A DNA stretch of 64,000 nucleotides from Rubrivivax sp. (lineage in GTDB: Bacteria; Pseudomonadota; Gammaproteobacteria; Burkholderiales; Burkholderiaceae_C). A model generated the notes under the pieces. It was not told where the DNA came from. It did no database searches and worked only from the letters and a program-made list of their open reading frames with translations. Shown here one piece after another: positions 35,917 through 47,726 of this stretch; the first letter of the stretch is position 1, and the number at the start of each line of letters is the position of its first letter. Both the position numbers and the translations under genes were made by a program. The stretch is taken from NCBI GenBank assembly GCA_022842595.1, contig JALHPF010000013.1, positions 62,001 to 126,000 of the forward strand. The letters are read 5' to 3'.

Positions 35917-36327
35917 TCAAAGCAGGCCGCGCTCCGCGAAGCTGCAGACTTCGGCGCCCGCCACCACCGGGTGATCGAGCACCCGCACGTCCACCAGCGC
36001 CAGCGCCAGCGCCGTCTTCAGCGTCTGCGTCAGGAACTCATCGGCCCGGCTGGGCTCGACGGGACCCGAGGGATGGTTGTGGGCCAAGACGACAGCCGCC
36101 GCATCGACCGCCAGAGCTTCCTTGACCACCTCGCGCGGATACACGGAGGTCTGCGTCACGCTGCCGCGGAACATCTGCTTCAACGCGATGATGCGGTGTT
36201 GCACATCCAGAAACAACACGCAGAACACCTCGCGCTCCAACACCCCGATCTCCACGCGCAGGTAGTCCTTCACCGCCTGACGGGCGCTGCGAACGGGATC
36301 GGCTGGAAGCAGCCGGCCGCGGAGCAT
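35917..36327 (-). CDS. Short RadC-like JAMM protein
   Basis: A 136-aa protein consisting of the JAMM half of Rad[36 protein letters not shown], the metal site HNHPSG and [10 protein letters not shown]. It lacks the helix-hairpin-helix half. Its core is very close to the chromosomal RadC at 21491-22165. A small in-frame duplication gives LALALVDV (triple GCGCTG). Such JAMM-only copies are common on plasmids and islands, which fits this accessory block. The true start may lie upstream, since homologues are usually about 160 aa. Confidence 0.75.
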   Translation of the reverse strand: MLRGRLLPADPVRSARQAVKDYLRVEIGVLEREVFCVLFLDVQHRIIALKQMFRGSVTQTSVYPREVVKEALAVDAAAVVLAHNHPSGPVEPSRADEFLTQTLKTALALALVDVRVLDHPVVAGAEVCSFAERGLL

Positions 36328-36437
36328 AGCCTGCGGCGGCGTCACGGTGCAGCGGCCGCCGCGCGGCAGTTCGCGCCCGACCAGGCAGGTCGTGATTCGG
36401 CGGCGGGCGGCTTCCTGCGCCGGATCCTTCCATCGGC

Positions 36438-37355
36438 TCAAGGCCAGATCAGCGCCGCCAGCGTCGCGAAATCGGGTGCAGCCTGCCAGCCCGGTACCTG
36501 AATCTGCGCTTTCAAGTGGCTGTAGCGGTGCAGCAGCAGCAGACGCAGCAAGGGCTCGCGCTGGCGGCGGTCGAAGGGGTGGCCGTGGTAGCCGTCGAAA
36601 AAGGCGTCGATGCGCGGCGCATCGCCGGCGGCCAGGAAGCACAGCGGGCCCAGCCAGTCGTAGGCACGTGGGCCGACGAGGCCGTCGCCGAAGTCGAACA
36701 TCGCCGACAGCCCGCTGCCCTGGTGCAGCAGGTTGAACGGCGTGTACTCCCCCGTCAGGATCACGTCCTGGCCCTCGGGCACCGGGCCCTGGAGGAAAAC
36801 ATCCAGCTGCGCCAACAGGTGGGCAGGCAGGCCCGTGCGCTGCTGGCGCCCGTGGCAGCCTTTGCGCTGGCCTTGCAGGAAGTCGGCCCAGCGCGGCGCC
36901 AACGGGGGCATCGGGCCCAGCGGCAATGCGTGCACTTCGGCAGCCAGGTGGCCGATCGTGCGCAGCACCTCGCACTGTTCGTGCTGCGCCAGGGTGGGCC
37001 AGACATCGTCGAGTGGCGTGCCCGGCAGCTGCGTCATCACCAGATAGGGCCAGCCTGCGTGCTTGGCGCTGTCCACCAGGCGCGGGGTCGGCAGCGACAG
37101 CCGGCCCTGCAGGTGGCCGAGCATCGCGCGCTCGAACTCGAAGTGGTCGCGCAGGAAAGGCGGGTAGAGCTTGACCACGAGTTCGCGGCCGAGCAGCGCC
37201 ACCAGCACCGTGCCGTCGCCAGCCGGCACCGCCGGCGCCACCGTGTAGCGCGCGCCGAGCGCGGCCACGACGCCGATCCAGCGCTCGGGTTCTTCCTGCA
37301 GCGCGTCGAATTCGGCCACGCCGGGGTGAGCGGGCAGTTCCGGTGGCGTGTTCAT
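36438..37355 (-). CDS. APH-family phosphotransferase
   Basis: A 305-aa kinase-like enzyme of the aminoglycoside phosphotransferase/choline kinase superfamily. The ATP-site Lys is in LVVKLYPP, the catalytic loop reads [11 protein letters not shown] (Glu where most members have Asp), and the metal site is [16 protein letters not shown]. The substrate cannot be told from sequence; antibiotic, sugar or amino-alcohol are possible. It is divergent from the efflux operon. Confidence 0.85.
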   Translation of the reverse strand: MNTPPELPAHPGVAEFDALQEEPERWIGVVAALGARYTVAPAVPAGDGTVLVALLGRELVVKLYPPFLRDHFEFERAMLGHLQGRLSLPTPRLVDSAKHAGWPYLVMTQLPGTPLDDVWPTLAQHEQCEVLRTIGHLAAEVHALPLGPMPPLAPRWADFLQGQRKGCHGRQQRTGLPAHLLAQLDVFLQGPVPEGQDVILTGEYTPFNLLHQGSGLSAMFDFGDGLVGPRAYDWLGPLCFLAAGDAPRIDAFFDGYHGHPFDRRQREPLLRLLLLHRYSHLKAQIQVPGWQAAPDFATLAALIWP

Positions 37356-37487
37356 GGTTCGCAGACGGGTGCGGTGGTGCGAGTCCCCGACTTTAAAAGG
37401 CCGACGCCCGGTCAGCGACAGGCACGAGCAACATTGCTTCACCTGGCTCCGCAATGTCTACGCATTCGGCAGGCATGCTCCCCGCAC

Positions 37488-38896
37488 ATGTCTGCACTTC
37501 ACTCCCCGCCCGCCGCATCCCCCACGCCGCCCACCCCACCTGATGCGCCAGGCCGTCGCGCGCTGCGCCGCTGGCTGCGCTGGCTGGTCATCGTGCTGTG
37601 TCTGTTGGCCCTGGCCGGTGGCGGCTGGTGGGCCTGGAAGAACTGGGGCGCCGCTGCGCCCGGCAGCGAACGGCTGCTGGCGAAGGTGCAGCGCGGCGAC
37701 ATCGAAGACCTGGTGGGCGCCACCGGTTCACTGCAGCCCCGCAACTACGTGGACGTCGGCGCACAGGTATCGGGGCAGCTGAAGAAGATCCTGGTGGAAG
37801 TGGGTGACCCGGTCATTGCCGGCCAGCTGCTGGCCGAAATCGATGCCGAACAGGCCGCCGCGCGGGTGGAGGCGAATCGAGCCTCGCTGCGCGCCCAGCA
37901 GGCCAGCCTGACCGAACGCCAGGCCAACCTGGCGCAGGCCCAACGTGACCTGCAGCGCCAGCGCAACCTGGCCGCCGAAGCCGCCACCACCACCGAGCAG
38001 GTGGAGATCGCCGAGACCAGCGTGCGCACCTCGCAGGCGCAGATCACCGCCCTGCAGGCACAGATCGCCCAGGCCCAGGCGACGATGCGCATCGAGGAAG
38101 CCAACCTCAAGTTCACGCGCATCTTCGCGCCGATGGCCGGCACCGTCGTCAGCATCACCGCCCGGCAGGGGCAGACGCTGAACACCAACCAGAGCGCGCC
38201 CACGCTGCTGCGCATCGCCGACCTGTCGACGATGACGGTGCAGACGCAGGTGAGCGAAGCCGACGTCAGCAAGCTGCGGCTGGGCATGCCCAGCTACTTC
38301 ACCACCCTGGGCAGCCAGGGCCGGCGCTGGCAGGGCCGGCTTCGCAAGATCGAGCCCACGCCCACCGTCACCAACAACGTCGTGCTCTACAACGCATTGT
38401 TCGACGTGCCCAACCCGACCGGCAGCCTGATGAGCAACATGACGGCGCAGGTCTTCTTCGTCGTGGCCGAGGCGCGCGACGTGCTGCTGGTGCCGATGTC
38501 GGCGCTGACCCTGGACGCCCCGGCAGCCGCAGCGCGGCGTGCGCCGGCGGCCAGCGCGCCGGTTGCGACCAGCCCGGCCAGCGCCGGTCGCATCGCGAAT
38601 GCAGCCGATGCCGCGAGTGCCGGCGCCGGCCCCCGCACGCCCCGCGGTGCCGGCCCACGCCGCGCCACGGTGCAGGTGCAGGCGACCGACGGCACGCTGC
38701 AGACCCGCGAGGTGCAGGTGGGCGTCAGCAACCGCATCAATGCGCAGGTGCTGTCGGGCCTGCAGGAAGGTGAACAGGTGGTGACGGGCATTCGCCAGCC
38801 GGCCGCCAGCCGCCGCGCGCCGGCCACCGCCAGCACCGGCCTGGGCGCGGCAGCTGGCGCAGGCGGCACGCCCCCGGGTGGCCCGGGGGGCCGTTG

Positions 38897-38897
<1 letters not shown>
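37488..38897 (+). CDS. macA: MacA-like periplasmic adaptor of ABC efflux
   Basis: A 469-aa membrane fusion protein. One inner-membrane span ([18 protein letters not shown]) is followed by the barrel-sandwich start [20 protein letters not shown], a long coiled hairpin (about residues 125-205) and beta-barrel segments. The Ala/Pro-rich C-terminus is unusually long. It links the MacB-like pump to an outer-membrane channel. Its stop overlaps the next start (TGATG). Confidence 0.9.
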
Positions 38898-40833
<1,936 letters not shown>

Positions 40834-40837
<4 letters not shown>

Positions 40838-42240
40838 AGCTCATGCACCCCCCTGCCCCCTGGCTCCGCACCCTGGCTGGAGCCCTGGCCCTGGGCGTCA
40901 GCGGCTGCGCCATCAACGAACCGCGCACGCTGCCGCAGCTGCCACTGCCGATGGCCTATGCCGAAGCCCCTGCTGCCGCGGCCGACACGCTGTCGGCCAC
41001 CTGGTGGCAGGGCTTCGGCTCGCCGCAGCTGAGCCAGCTGGTCGACACAGCGCTGGCCGGCAGCGCCGAGCTGCGCATCGCCGCCGAACGCGTGCTGCAG
41101 GCCGAGATCGCGCTTCGCAGCGCCGGCGCTTCGCTGCTGCCGGACATCAGCGCCGGGGCCGCCCAGTCTGCCAGCCGCAGCGACGCATCGGGCGAGCCCG
41201 CCAGCAGCCGGCGCGGCACCAGCCTGTCCCTGGGCGTCAGCTACGAAGTCGACCTGTGGGGCCGGCTCGCAGCCGGGGTGCAGGCCCAGCAGCAGGCGCT
41301 GGCGATCAGCCGCTTCGACGCCGAGGCGGTGCGCCTGTCGCTCACCAGCGCGGTGGCTGCCACCTACTTCCAGCTGCTGGCGACAAAAGCGCGGCTGGAG
41401 ATAGCGCGTGACAACCTGGCCACGGCCGAACGTGTGCTGCGCCTCGTCGACGCCCGCTTCCGCAACGGCGTGGCCACGGCGCTGGACGTGTCGCAGCAGA
41501 CGACCACGGTGCTGAACCAGCGCGCCGCGCTGGTGCCGCTGGAACTGGGCCTGCGCCAGACGACATCGGCCCTGGCGCTGTTGCTCGGGCGCATGCCGCA
41601 GGGCTTTGCGGTTCCGGCCGACGGCTTTGCGCAGCTGGCGGTGCCGCGGGTCGACGCCGGCCTGCCTTCGTCGCTGCTCACCCGCCGCCCCGACCTGGCC
41701 GCCGCCGAGGCCCAGCTGGCCGCGGCCGATGCCAACGTCGCCGCGGCGCGCGCGGCGCTGCTGCCCAGCATTTCGCTGTCGGCCTCGGGCGGCGTCAGCA
41801 GCGCCGCGCTGCTGAGCCTGGCCCAGCCGGCCACGACGCTGGCCCTGGGCCTGTCGCTGGCGCAAAGCCTGTTCGACGGCGGCCAGCGCCGCGGCCAGGT
41901 GCAGGCCCAGCAATCGCAGCGCCGCGTGCTCGTCGACAGCTATGGCCAGGCGGTGCGCACGGCACTGAAGGAAGTGGACGACGCGCTGGGCAATGCCGAA
42001 CGCAGCGCGCGGCTGGAACAGTCACAGCGGGAAAGCGTGGCGCAGGCGCGGCGTTCGCTGCAGCTGGCCGAGCTGCGCTTTCGCGAGGGCGCCGGCGACC
42101 TGCTGGCCGTGCTGGACGCTCAGCGCAGCCTGTTCAGTGCCGAGGACCAGCAGGCCCAGCAGCGGCTGGCACGGCTGACGGCGGTGCTGGACCTGTTCAA
42201 GGCGCTGGGCGGGGGCTGGCAGGCGCCGTCGACGCGATAA
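40834..42240 (+). CDS. Outer-membrane efflux lipoprotein (NodT/TolC family)
   Basis: A 468-aa RND/ABC outer-membrane factor. Signal peptide and lipobox VSGC (Cys near residue 26), then two repeats of long helices typical of TolC-like channels: [29 protein letters not shown], and [20 protein letters not shown] in the second half. It completes a tripartite pump with the two genes before it (ATGA overlap with macB). Confidence 0.92.
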
Positions 42241-42303
42241 GGTGCACGCCGCGGCTCGGCCACGGCCGATGTCGTGCCCATGCCGCCGGGTGACAATCGC
42301 CCG

Positions 42304-42924
42304 ATGGAAACACCCGGCAACCTCTTCTGCGTGGCCGCGCCCAGCGGCACCGGCAAGTCCAGCCTCGTCAAGGCGCTGCTCGAACTCGATTCGCGGCTGG
42401 CCGTGTCCGTCAGCCACACCACGCGCAAGCCGCGCGGCCAGGAAGTGGACGGCCGCGAATACCACTTCATCGACGAGGCCACCTTCCGCGCCATGGTCGA
42501 CCGCGGCGACTTCTTCGAACACGCCCAGGTGCATGGCAATGCCTACGGCACCAGCCGCGAGGCCATCCAGCAGCGCCTGGAAGGCGGTGAAGACGTGGTG
42601 CTGGAGATCGACTGGCAGGGCGCGCTGCAGATCAAGCGGCTGTTCCCGCATGCCGTGCTCATCTTCATCCTGCCACCGAGCTGGGAAGAACTGATGCAGC
42701 GGCTGAACCGGCGTGGCGAGGACAGCGCCGAGGTCATCGCCCAGCGCATGGCGAACGCGCGCACCGAAGTCGCGCAGGCGCGCCACTTCGACTACGTGAT
42801 CATCAACGCGCTGTTCGAGACCGCGCTGTTCGACCTGAAGACAGTGGTGCATTCCCAGCGCCTGAAATACGCCGCACAGCGGCGGGCAAAGTCGCAGGTC
42901 TTCACACTGCTGGGGCTGTCCTGA
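42304..42924 (+). CDS. gmk: Guanylate kinase
   Basis: A 206-aa enzyme making GDP from GMP and ATP. P-loop [12 protein letters not shown]-binding [20 protein letters not shown], lid QRMANARTE and [13 protein letters not shown] are all intact. ATG 42304 gives the usual start. It leads the gmk-rpoZ-spoT string that controls guanine nucleotides and stringent response. Confidence 0.96.
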   Translation: METPGNLFCVAAPSGTGKSSLVKALLELDSRLAVSVSHTTRKPRGQEVDGREYHFIDEATFRAMVDRGDFFEHAQVHGNAYGTSREAIQQRLEGGEDVVLEIDWQGALQIKRLFPHAVLIFILPPSWEELMQRLNRRGEDSAEVIAQRMANARTEVAQARHFDYVIINALFETALFDLKTVVHSQRLKYAAQRRAKSQVFTLLGLS

Positions 42925-42947
42925 CGGGCGGGACAGCCCGGCGAAGC

Positions 42948-42953
42948 TACAAT
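42948..42953 (+). promoter_or_regulatory. Probable -10 box of rpoZ
   Basis: TACAAT 61 bp before the rpoZ start, in the short gmk-rpoZ gap, is a good sigma-70 -10 box. I see no good -35 hexamer at normal spacing. Confidence 0.4.
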
Positions 42954-43013
42954 CCGCGTTTTTCCGGGTGGCGCCGCATTCCCGCGCAGCCACCGGACAG
43001 CCTAGGAACGATC

Positions 43014-43217
43014 ATGGCCCGCATCACCGTCGAAGACTGCCTCGAAAAGATCCCGAACCGCTTCCAGCTGGTGCTGGCCGCCACCTACCGTGCGCGCATG
43101 CTGAGCCAGGGCCACGCGCCCAAGGTCGAGACGAAGAACAAGCCCGGCGTCACCGCCCTGCGCGAAATCGCTGCCGGCGAAGTGGGCATCGAAATGCTGC
43201 GCAAGGTACCGGTCTGA
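43014..43217 (+). CDS. rpoZ: RNA polymerase omega subunit
   Basis: A 67-aa subunit that helps assemble RNA polymerase and forms part of the ppGpp site. [31 protein letters not shown] and [20 protein letters not shown] are standard for betaproteobacteria. It is followed by an intrinsic terminator and spoT. Confidence 0.97.
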   Translation: MARITVEDCLEKIPNRFQLVLAATYRARMLSQGHAPKVETKNKPGVTALREIAAGEVGIEMLRKVPV

Positions 43218-43258
43218 AGTCAATCTGACGACAAGCCGACCCACTGCCACAGCGCCAC

Positions 43259-43305
43259 GGGCGCCGGTGTTCCCCCAGGGGAGCCCGGCGCCCTTTGTTC
43301 TTGTT
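43259..43305 (+). terminator. Intrinsic terminator after rpoZ
   Basis: GGGCGCCGG (43259-43267) pairs with CCGGCGCCC (43285-43293); the loop has a further CCCC/GGGG pairing. A T-rich tract (TTTGTTCTTGTTCT) follows. It should limit read-through from rpoZ into spoT. Confidence 0.75.
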
Positions 43306-43352
43306 CTGCCCTGCGGTGGCCGGGCTCTCGCAAAGCAAGATAAATTCAGGGG

Positions 43353-45653
43353 ATGAGTCTTCGCTCCCTGGCCGCCGAACTTCTACCTGCTGCACTGCAG
43401 GGGCTGGGGCGCATGCCCCTGCTGTCGACCGAGCCGGTGACCGAGGCCTCGTCCTTCGCCGCCCTGGCCGACAAGCTGGGCTACCTGAGCAAGGCCGAGC
43501 TGAAACAGGTGCGCGAGGCCTACAAGTTCGCCGACGCCGCCCACCTGGGCCAGTTCCGCCACAGCGGCCAGCTCTACATCACCCACCCGATCGCGGTGGC
43601 CGGGCTGTGTGCCGACTGGAAGCTCGACGCCCAGGCGATCATGGCCGCGCTGATGCACGACACCGTGGAAGACTGCGGTATCTCGAAGACCGAGCTGATC
43701 GAGAAGTTCGGCGCCGCCACCGCCGACCTCGTCGACGGCCTGACCAAGCTCGACAAGCTGCACTTCAACACGCGCGAAGAGAACCAAGCCGAGAGCTTCC
43801 GCAAGATGCTGCTGGCGATGGCGCGCGATGTGCGCGTCATCCTCGTGAAGCTCGCCGACCGCCTGCACAACATGCGCACGATGCAGGCCATGGCGCCAGA
43901 CAAGCGCGCCCGCATCGCCCGCGAGACGCTGGACATCTATGCCCCCATCGCCCACCGGCTGGGCCTGAACCAGAGCTACCGCGAACTGCAGGAACTCAGC
44001 TTCGAGCTGCTCTCGCCCTGGCGCCATGCGGCGCTGTCCAAGGCCGTGCAACGTGCCCGCGGCACCCGCCGCGACATCGTCGAGCGGGTGCAGACCGACG
44101 TCGAGAAGGCTTTCACGCAGCAGAAGCTGAAAGTGCAGGTGAGCGGCCGCGAAAAGACGATCTACAGCATCTACCGCAAGATGCGCGAGAAGCATGCCGG
44201 CTTTGCGCAGGTGAACGACATCTTCGGTTTCCGCATCGTCGTGCCCACACTCACCGACTGCTACATCGCCCTGGGCGTGCTGCACCAGCTGTACAAGCCG
44301 GTGCCCGGGCGCTTCAAGGACTACATCGCCATTCCCAAGGCCAACGGCTACCAGAGCCTGCACACCACGCTTGTCAGCCCGCTGGGCACGGCGGTGGAAT
44401 TCCAGGTGCGCACCGAGGCCATGCACGCAGTGGCCGAGAAGGGCATCGCCGCGCATTGGCTCTACAAGGCCGGCGGCAAGGGCAACGAGAAGGACGGCGG
44501 CACCGCCGACGCCCAGCGCCTGTCGTCGATGTGGCTGCAGAGCCTGGTCGACATCCAGGACGAGACGCGCGACGCGGTCGAGTTCCTGGAACACGTGAAG
44601 ATCGACCTCTACCCCGACGCGGTCTACGTCTTCACGCCGCGCAGCAAGATCCTGGCGCTGCCGCGCGGCGCCACGCCGGTGGACTTCGCCTACGCCATCC
44701 ACAGCGATGTCGGCGACCATCTGGTGGCCGCCAAGGTCAACAACGAACCGGTGGCCCTGCGCACGCAGCTGCGCAGCGGCGACGTCGTCGAGATCATCAC
44801 CGCGCCCGGAGCGCGCCCCAACCCGGGCTGGCTGAGCCTGGTCAAGACCGGCCGCGCGCGCAGCAAGATCCGCCACTATCTGAAGAACATGGAGGCCGAG
44901 GAATCGCAGGCCCTGGGCGAAAAGATGCTGGCCCAGGCGTTGCGCGCCGAAGGCCTGCCCATGCCCTCGTCCGACCCCGCCGACAGCCAGGCCACGGGGC
45001 TGTGGCAGCAGCTCACGCGCTGGAGCGGCAACCGCCAGCGCGCCGACCTGATGGTCGACATCGGCCTGGGCCGCAAGATCGCCGTCATCGTCGCCAAGCG
45101 GCTGGCGCACTTCATGGGCGAACGCGGCATCCGCCCCGACGCCGTCATGTTGACCCTGGGCCGCTACGGCCAGGACGACAGCGCGCCGACGCAGGGCATG
45201 GTCTTCGTCGACGGCAGCGAGGGTGCCTCGATCCAGCTGGCCAGCTGCTGCCGGCCCATCCCCGGCGACCAGATCGTGGGCTATCTCGGCCGCGGCGAGG
45301 GCCTGCTGGTGCACACGGCCGAATGCCCCGTCGGCAAGCGGCTGTTCGAACGCGACAGCGAACGCTGGATGCCGGTGGAATGGGCCGACGAGATGAGCCG
45401 CTCGTTCGAGACCCAGCTGGACGTGCTGGTGAAGAACGGCAAGGGCGTGCTGGCCGAACTGGCCAGCCGCATCAGCAAGTCCGAAGCCGACATCATCCAC
45501 CTCGACATGGACGCCGATGCCATGGACGAGACGGTGGAACTGCGTGTGCTCGTGAGCGTGCGCGACCGCGTCCACCTGGCCGAGGTGCTGCGCGCGGTAC
45601 GGCGGTCCGGCGGCGTGCAGCGGGTGGCGCGGCACCGGCCGGCGCACGCCTGA
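43353..45653 (+). CDS. spoT: Bifunctional (p)ppGpp synthetase/hydrolase
   Basis: A 766-aa Rel/Spo protein. The HD hydrolase is intact (RHSGQLYITHPIAVAG, ALMHDTVEDCGI). It is followed by the synthetase (GREKTIYSIYRKM, DIFGFRIVVPT, ANGYQSLHTT), then TGS (VYVFTPRSKILALPRGATPV) and a C-terminal ACT domain. The intact HD site makes it SpoT/Rel rather than RelA. Position after rpoZ is the standard one. Confidence 0.95.
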   Translation: MSLRSLAAELLPAALQGLGRMPLLSTEPVTEASSFAALADKLGYLSKAELKQVREAYKFADAAHLGQFRHSGQLYITHPIAVAGLCADWKLDAQAIMAALMHDTVEDCGISKTELIEKFGAATADLVDGLTKLDKLHFNTREENQAESFRKMLLAMARDVRVILVKLADRLHNMRTMQAMAPDKRARIARETLDIYAPIAHRLGLNQSYRELQELSFELLSPWRHAALSKAVQRARGTRRDIVERVQTDVEKAFTQQKLKVQVSGREKTIYSIYRKMREKHAGFAQVNDIFGFRIVVPTLTDCYIALGVLHQLYKPVPGRFKDYIAIPKANGYQSLHTTLVSPLGTAVEFQVRTEAMHAVAEKGIAAHWLYKAGGKGNEKDGGTADAQRLSSMWLQSLVDIQDETRDAVEFLEHVKIDLYPDAVYVFTPRSKILALPRGATPVDFAYAIHSDVGDHLVAAKVNNEPVALRTQLRSGDVVEIITAPGARPNPGWLSLVKTGRARSKIRHYLKNMEAEESQALGEKMLAQALRAEGLPMPSSDPADSQATGLWQQLTRWSGNRQRADLMVDIGLGRKIAVIVAKRLAHFMGERGIRPDAVMLTLGRYGQDDSAPTQGMVFVDGSEGASIQLASCCRPIPGDQIVGYLGRGEGLLVHTAECPVGKRLFERDSERWMPVEWADEMSRSFETQLDVLVKNGKGVLAELASRISKSEADIIHLDMDADAMDETVELRVLVSVRDRVHLAEVLRAVRRSGGVQRVARHRPAHA

Positions 45654-45683
45654 GCACCGGCGGACGGTTTGGCTTGGCCGGGC

Positions 45684-46250
45684 TCAGCGGGGTTCGGGGT
45701 AGCGCACTTCCAGCACCTCGATGCGCTCGTGGCCAGCGGGCGTCACCAGCGTCACCTCGTCGCCTTCGCGGGCCTTCAGCAAGGCGCGCGCGATGGGCGC
45801 GATCCAGCTCACCTCGCCCTTCAGGCTGTCGGCTTCGTCGATGCCCTTGATGGTGATCGTGCGTTCGCTGCCGTCGGCGCTGGCGTAAGTGACGGTGGCG
45901 CCGAAGAAGACCTGGTCCTTGCCATGGTGGGTCGACGGGTCGGCCACCTCGGCGATGTCCAGCCGCTTGGTCAGGAAGCGGATGCGGCGATCGATCTCGC
46001 GCAGCCGCTTCTTGCCGTAGAGGTAGTCGCCGTTTTCGCTGCGGTCGCCGTTCTTCGCGGCCCACGACACCACCTCCACGATCTTCGGGCGTTCGTCGTC
46101 CAGCAGCGTCATCAGCTCGGCGCGCAGCCGCTGGTAGCCGGCAGGCGTGAGGTAGTTGCGCGTGCCCGGTGGCAGCGGCGGCAGGCCGGCGCCGACGTCG
46201 TCGTCGTCGGCGTCGCTGCTGTCGGTCTCTTTGGTGAAGGCCTTGCTCAT
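45684..46250 (-). CDS. greB: Transcription elongation factor GreB
   Basis: A 188-aa Gre factor that rescues backtracked RNA polymerase by stimulating transcript cleavage. The coiled-coil tip carries the acidic GDRSENGDYLYGKKRLREID and the C-terminal FKBP-like domain ends EGDEVTLVTPAGHERIEVLE. An acidic, disordered N-terminal extension (DSSDADDDD) is unusual. It is convergent with spoT. Confidence 0.93.
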   Translation of the reverse strand: MSKAFTKETDSSDADDDDVGAGLPPLPPGTRNYLTPAGYQRLRAELMTLLDDERPKIVEVVSWAAKNGDRSENGDYLYGKKRLREIDRRIRFLTKRLDIAEVADPSTHHGKDQVFFGATVTYASADGSERTITIKGIDEADSLKGEVSWIAPIARALLKAREGDEVTLVTPAGHERIEVLEVRYPEPR

Positions 46251-46354
46251 GGTGTCTGCGCGGACTGTAATGCGCGCGGCATCGTCCCGACCCAGATGGC
46301 TCGTCCGCCCCCACTCAAGATGCAATCAACCATGCCGGCGGCAAGGCCCGCCCT

Positions 46355-47059
46355 GTGACCGACCCTCTTGCACCCGCCTGGCTCAGCGTCGTCATGCCGG
46401 TGCTGAACGAGGCCGGCACCATCCAGTCGACGCTGTCGGCGCTGGCCCCGCTGCGCGGGCGCGGCGCCGAAGTCATCGTCGTCGACGGCGGCAGCTCGGA
46501 CGGCACCCCGGCGCTGTGCCAGCACCTGGCCGACCAGGTGCTGGCCGGGCCGAGGGGCCGCGCGCGGCAGATGAACCACGGCGCCAGCCACGCGCACGCG
46601 GCCACGCTGCTTTTCCTGCACGCCGACACGCGGCTGCCGGCCGACGCCGATGCCTCGATCGCCGCAGCCCTGGCGGCTGGCGCCCATTGGGGCCGATTCG
46701 ACGTGCAGATCGAAGGCCGTTCGCGCTGGCTGCCGGTGGTCGCCAGCCTGATGAACCTGCGTTCGCGTCTCACCGGCATCGCCACCGGCGACCAGGCGCT
46801 GTTCATGCGTCGCGAAGCCTTCGATCGCGTCGGCGGCTTCCCCGACCAGCCCCTCATGGAAGACGTCGAGATCACGCGCCGGCTGCTTGCCGGCAAACGC
46901 GAAATCGGCAGGCCGGCCTGCCTGCGGCAGCGTGTCGTCACATCGGGCCGGCGCTGGGACGAACGCGGCGCCTGGCGCACCATCGTGCTGATGTGGCGGC
47001 TGCGCTGGGCCTATTGGCGGGGGGCGCGCGCTGAAGAGTTGGCCAGGCTCTATCGTTAG
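46355..47059 (+). CDS. Family 2 glycosyltransferase (TIGR04283-like)
   Basis: A 234-aa GT-A enzyme: LSVVMPVLNEAGTIQSTL, the nucleotide-sugar site EVIVVDGGSSDGT, FLHADTRLP and GGFPDQPLMEDVEI. It matches the short subfamily found beside the DUF2064-type gene that follows here. Start GTG 46355. The acceptor is unknown; in some genomes such pairs sit in arsenosugar loci. Confidence 0.85.
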   Translation: MTDPLAPAWLSVVMPVLNEAGTIQSTLSALAPLRGRGAEVIVVDGGSSDGTPALCQHLADQVLAGPRGRARQMNHGASHAHAATLLFLHADTRLPADADASIAAALAAGAHWGRFDVQIEGRSRWLPVVASLMNLRSRLTGIATGDQALFMRREAFDRVGGFPDQPLMEDVEITRRLLAGKREIGRPACLRQRVVTSGRRWDERGAWRTIVLMWRLRWAYWRGARAEELARLYR

Positions 47060-47065
47060 CCTCTG

Positions 47066-47719
47066 ATGAAGCCAGATGCCCCCTGCCCCGTGATCGTGAT
47101 GGCCAAGGCCCCGCGGCCCGGTTATGCCAAGACCCGGCTCGTTCCGGCCCTGGGTGAAGCCGGCGCCGCGGCGCTGGCCCTGCGGCTGCTGCACGGCGCC
47201 GTCGACGAGGCCTTCGCCGCGCGGCTGGGCGTGGTCGACCTGTGCGCCGCACCCGACGCCAGCGACCCGCAGTTCAACGCGCTCGCCCGCGCCGGGTTGA
47301 GCTTCAGCGCCCAGGGCGATGGCGACCTCGGCGCACGCATGCAGCGCGCCTTCGCCCGCTGGCTGCCCCAGGCCGGCCAGGCACTGATGACCGGCACCGA
47401 CTGCCCGGCACTGACCGCCACCGTGCTGCTCCAAGCCGCACAGGCGCTGGCCACGGCCGACGCCGTGTTCGTGCCGGCTTTCGACGGTGGTTATGCGCTG
47501 ATCGGTCTGCGCGGCAGATCCGTCGCCGCTTTCACACCGCTCTTCGACGCGATGCCCTGGAGCACCGCCGGCCTGATGGACGCCACCCGCCTGCGCCTGG
47601 CCGCGGCCGGCCTGGCGCATGTCGAACTGCCTGCCCTGCACGACATCGACGAGCCGGCCGACCTGCTGCATCTGCCGGCCCACCTGGCGGCCGATCTTCC
47701 GGCCCATCCAGCGCCATGA
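47066..47719 (+). CDS. DUF2064/TIGR04282-type glycosyltransferase-like protein
   Basis: A 217-aa GT-A-fold protein: VIVMAKAPRPGYAKTRLVPA, GDLGARMQRAF, LMTGTDCPALT, FVPAFDGGYALIGL and MPWSTAGLMDAT. The family resembles nucleotidyl- and glycosyltransferases of cofactor-sugar pathways. It lies seven bases after the previous gene, so they act together. Its substrate is not established. Confidence 0.85.
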   Translation: MKPDAPCPVIVMAKAPRPGYAKTRLVPALGEAGAAALALRLLHGAVDEAFAARLGVVDLCAAPDASDPQFNALARAGLSFSAQGDGDLGARMQRAFARWLPQAGQALMTGTDCPALTATVLLQAAQALATADAVFVPAFDGGYALIGLRGRSVAAFTPLFDAMPWSTAGLMDATRLRLAAAGLAHVELPALHDIDEPADLLHLPAHLAADLPAHPAP

Positions 47720-47726
47720 CCGCCAC

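Noticed and set aside
36516..37487. Upstream in-frame extension of macA by 324 codons
   Set aside because: It runs antisense through the phosphotransferase gene; macA has a normal start and membrane anchor at 37488.
43383..45647. 754-codon frame opposite spoT
   Set aside because: Antisense shadow without motifs.
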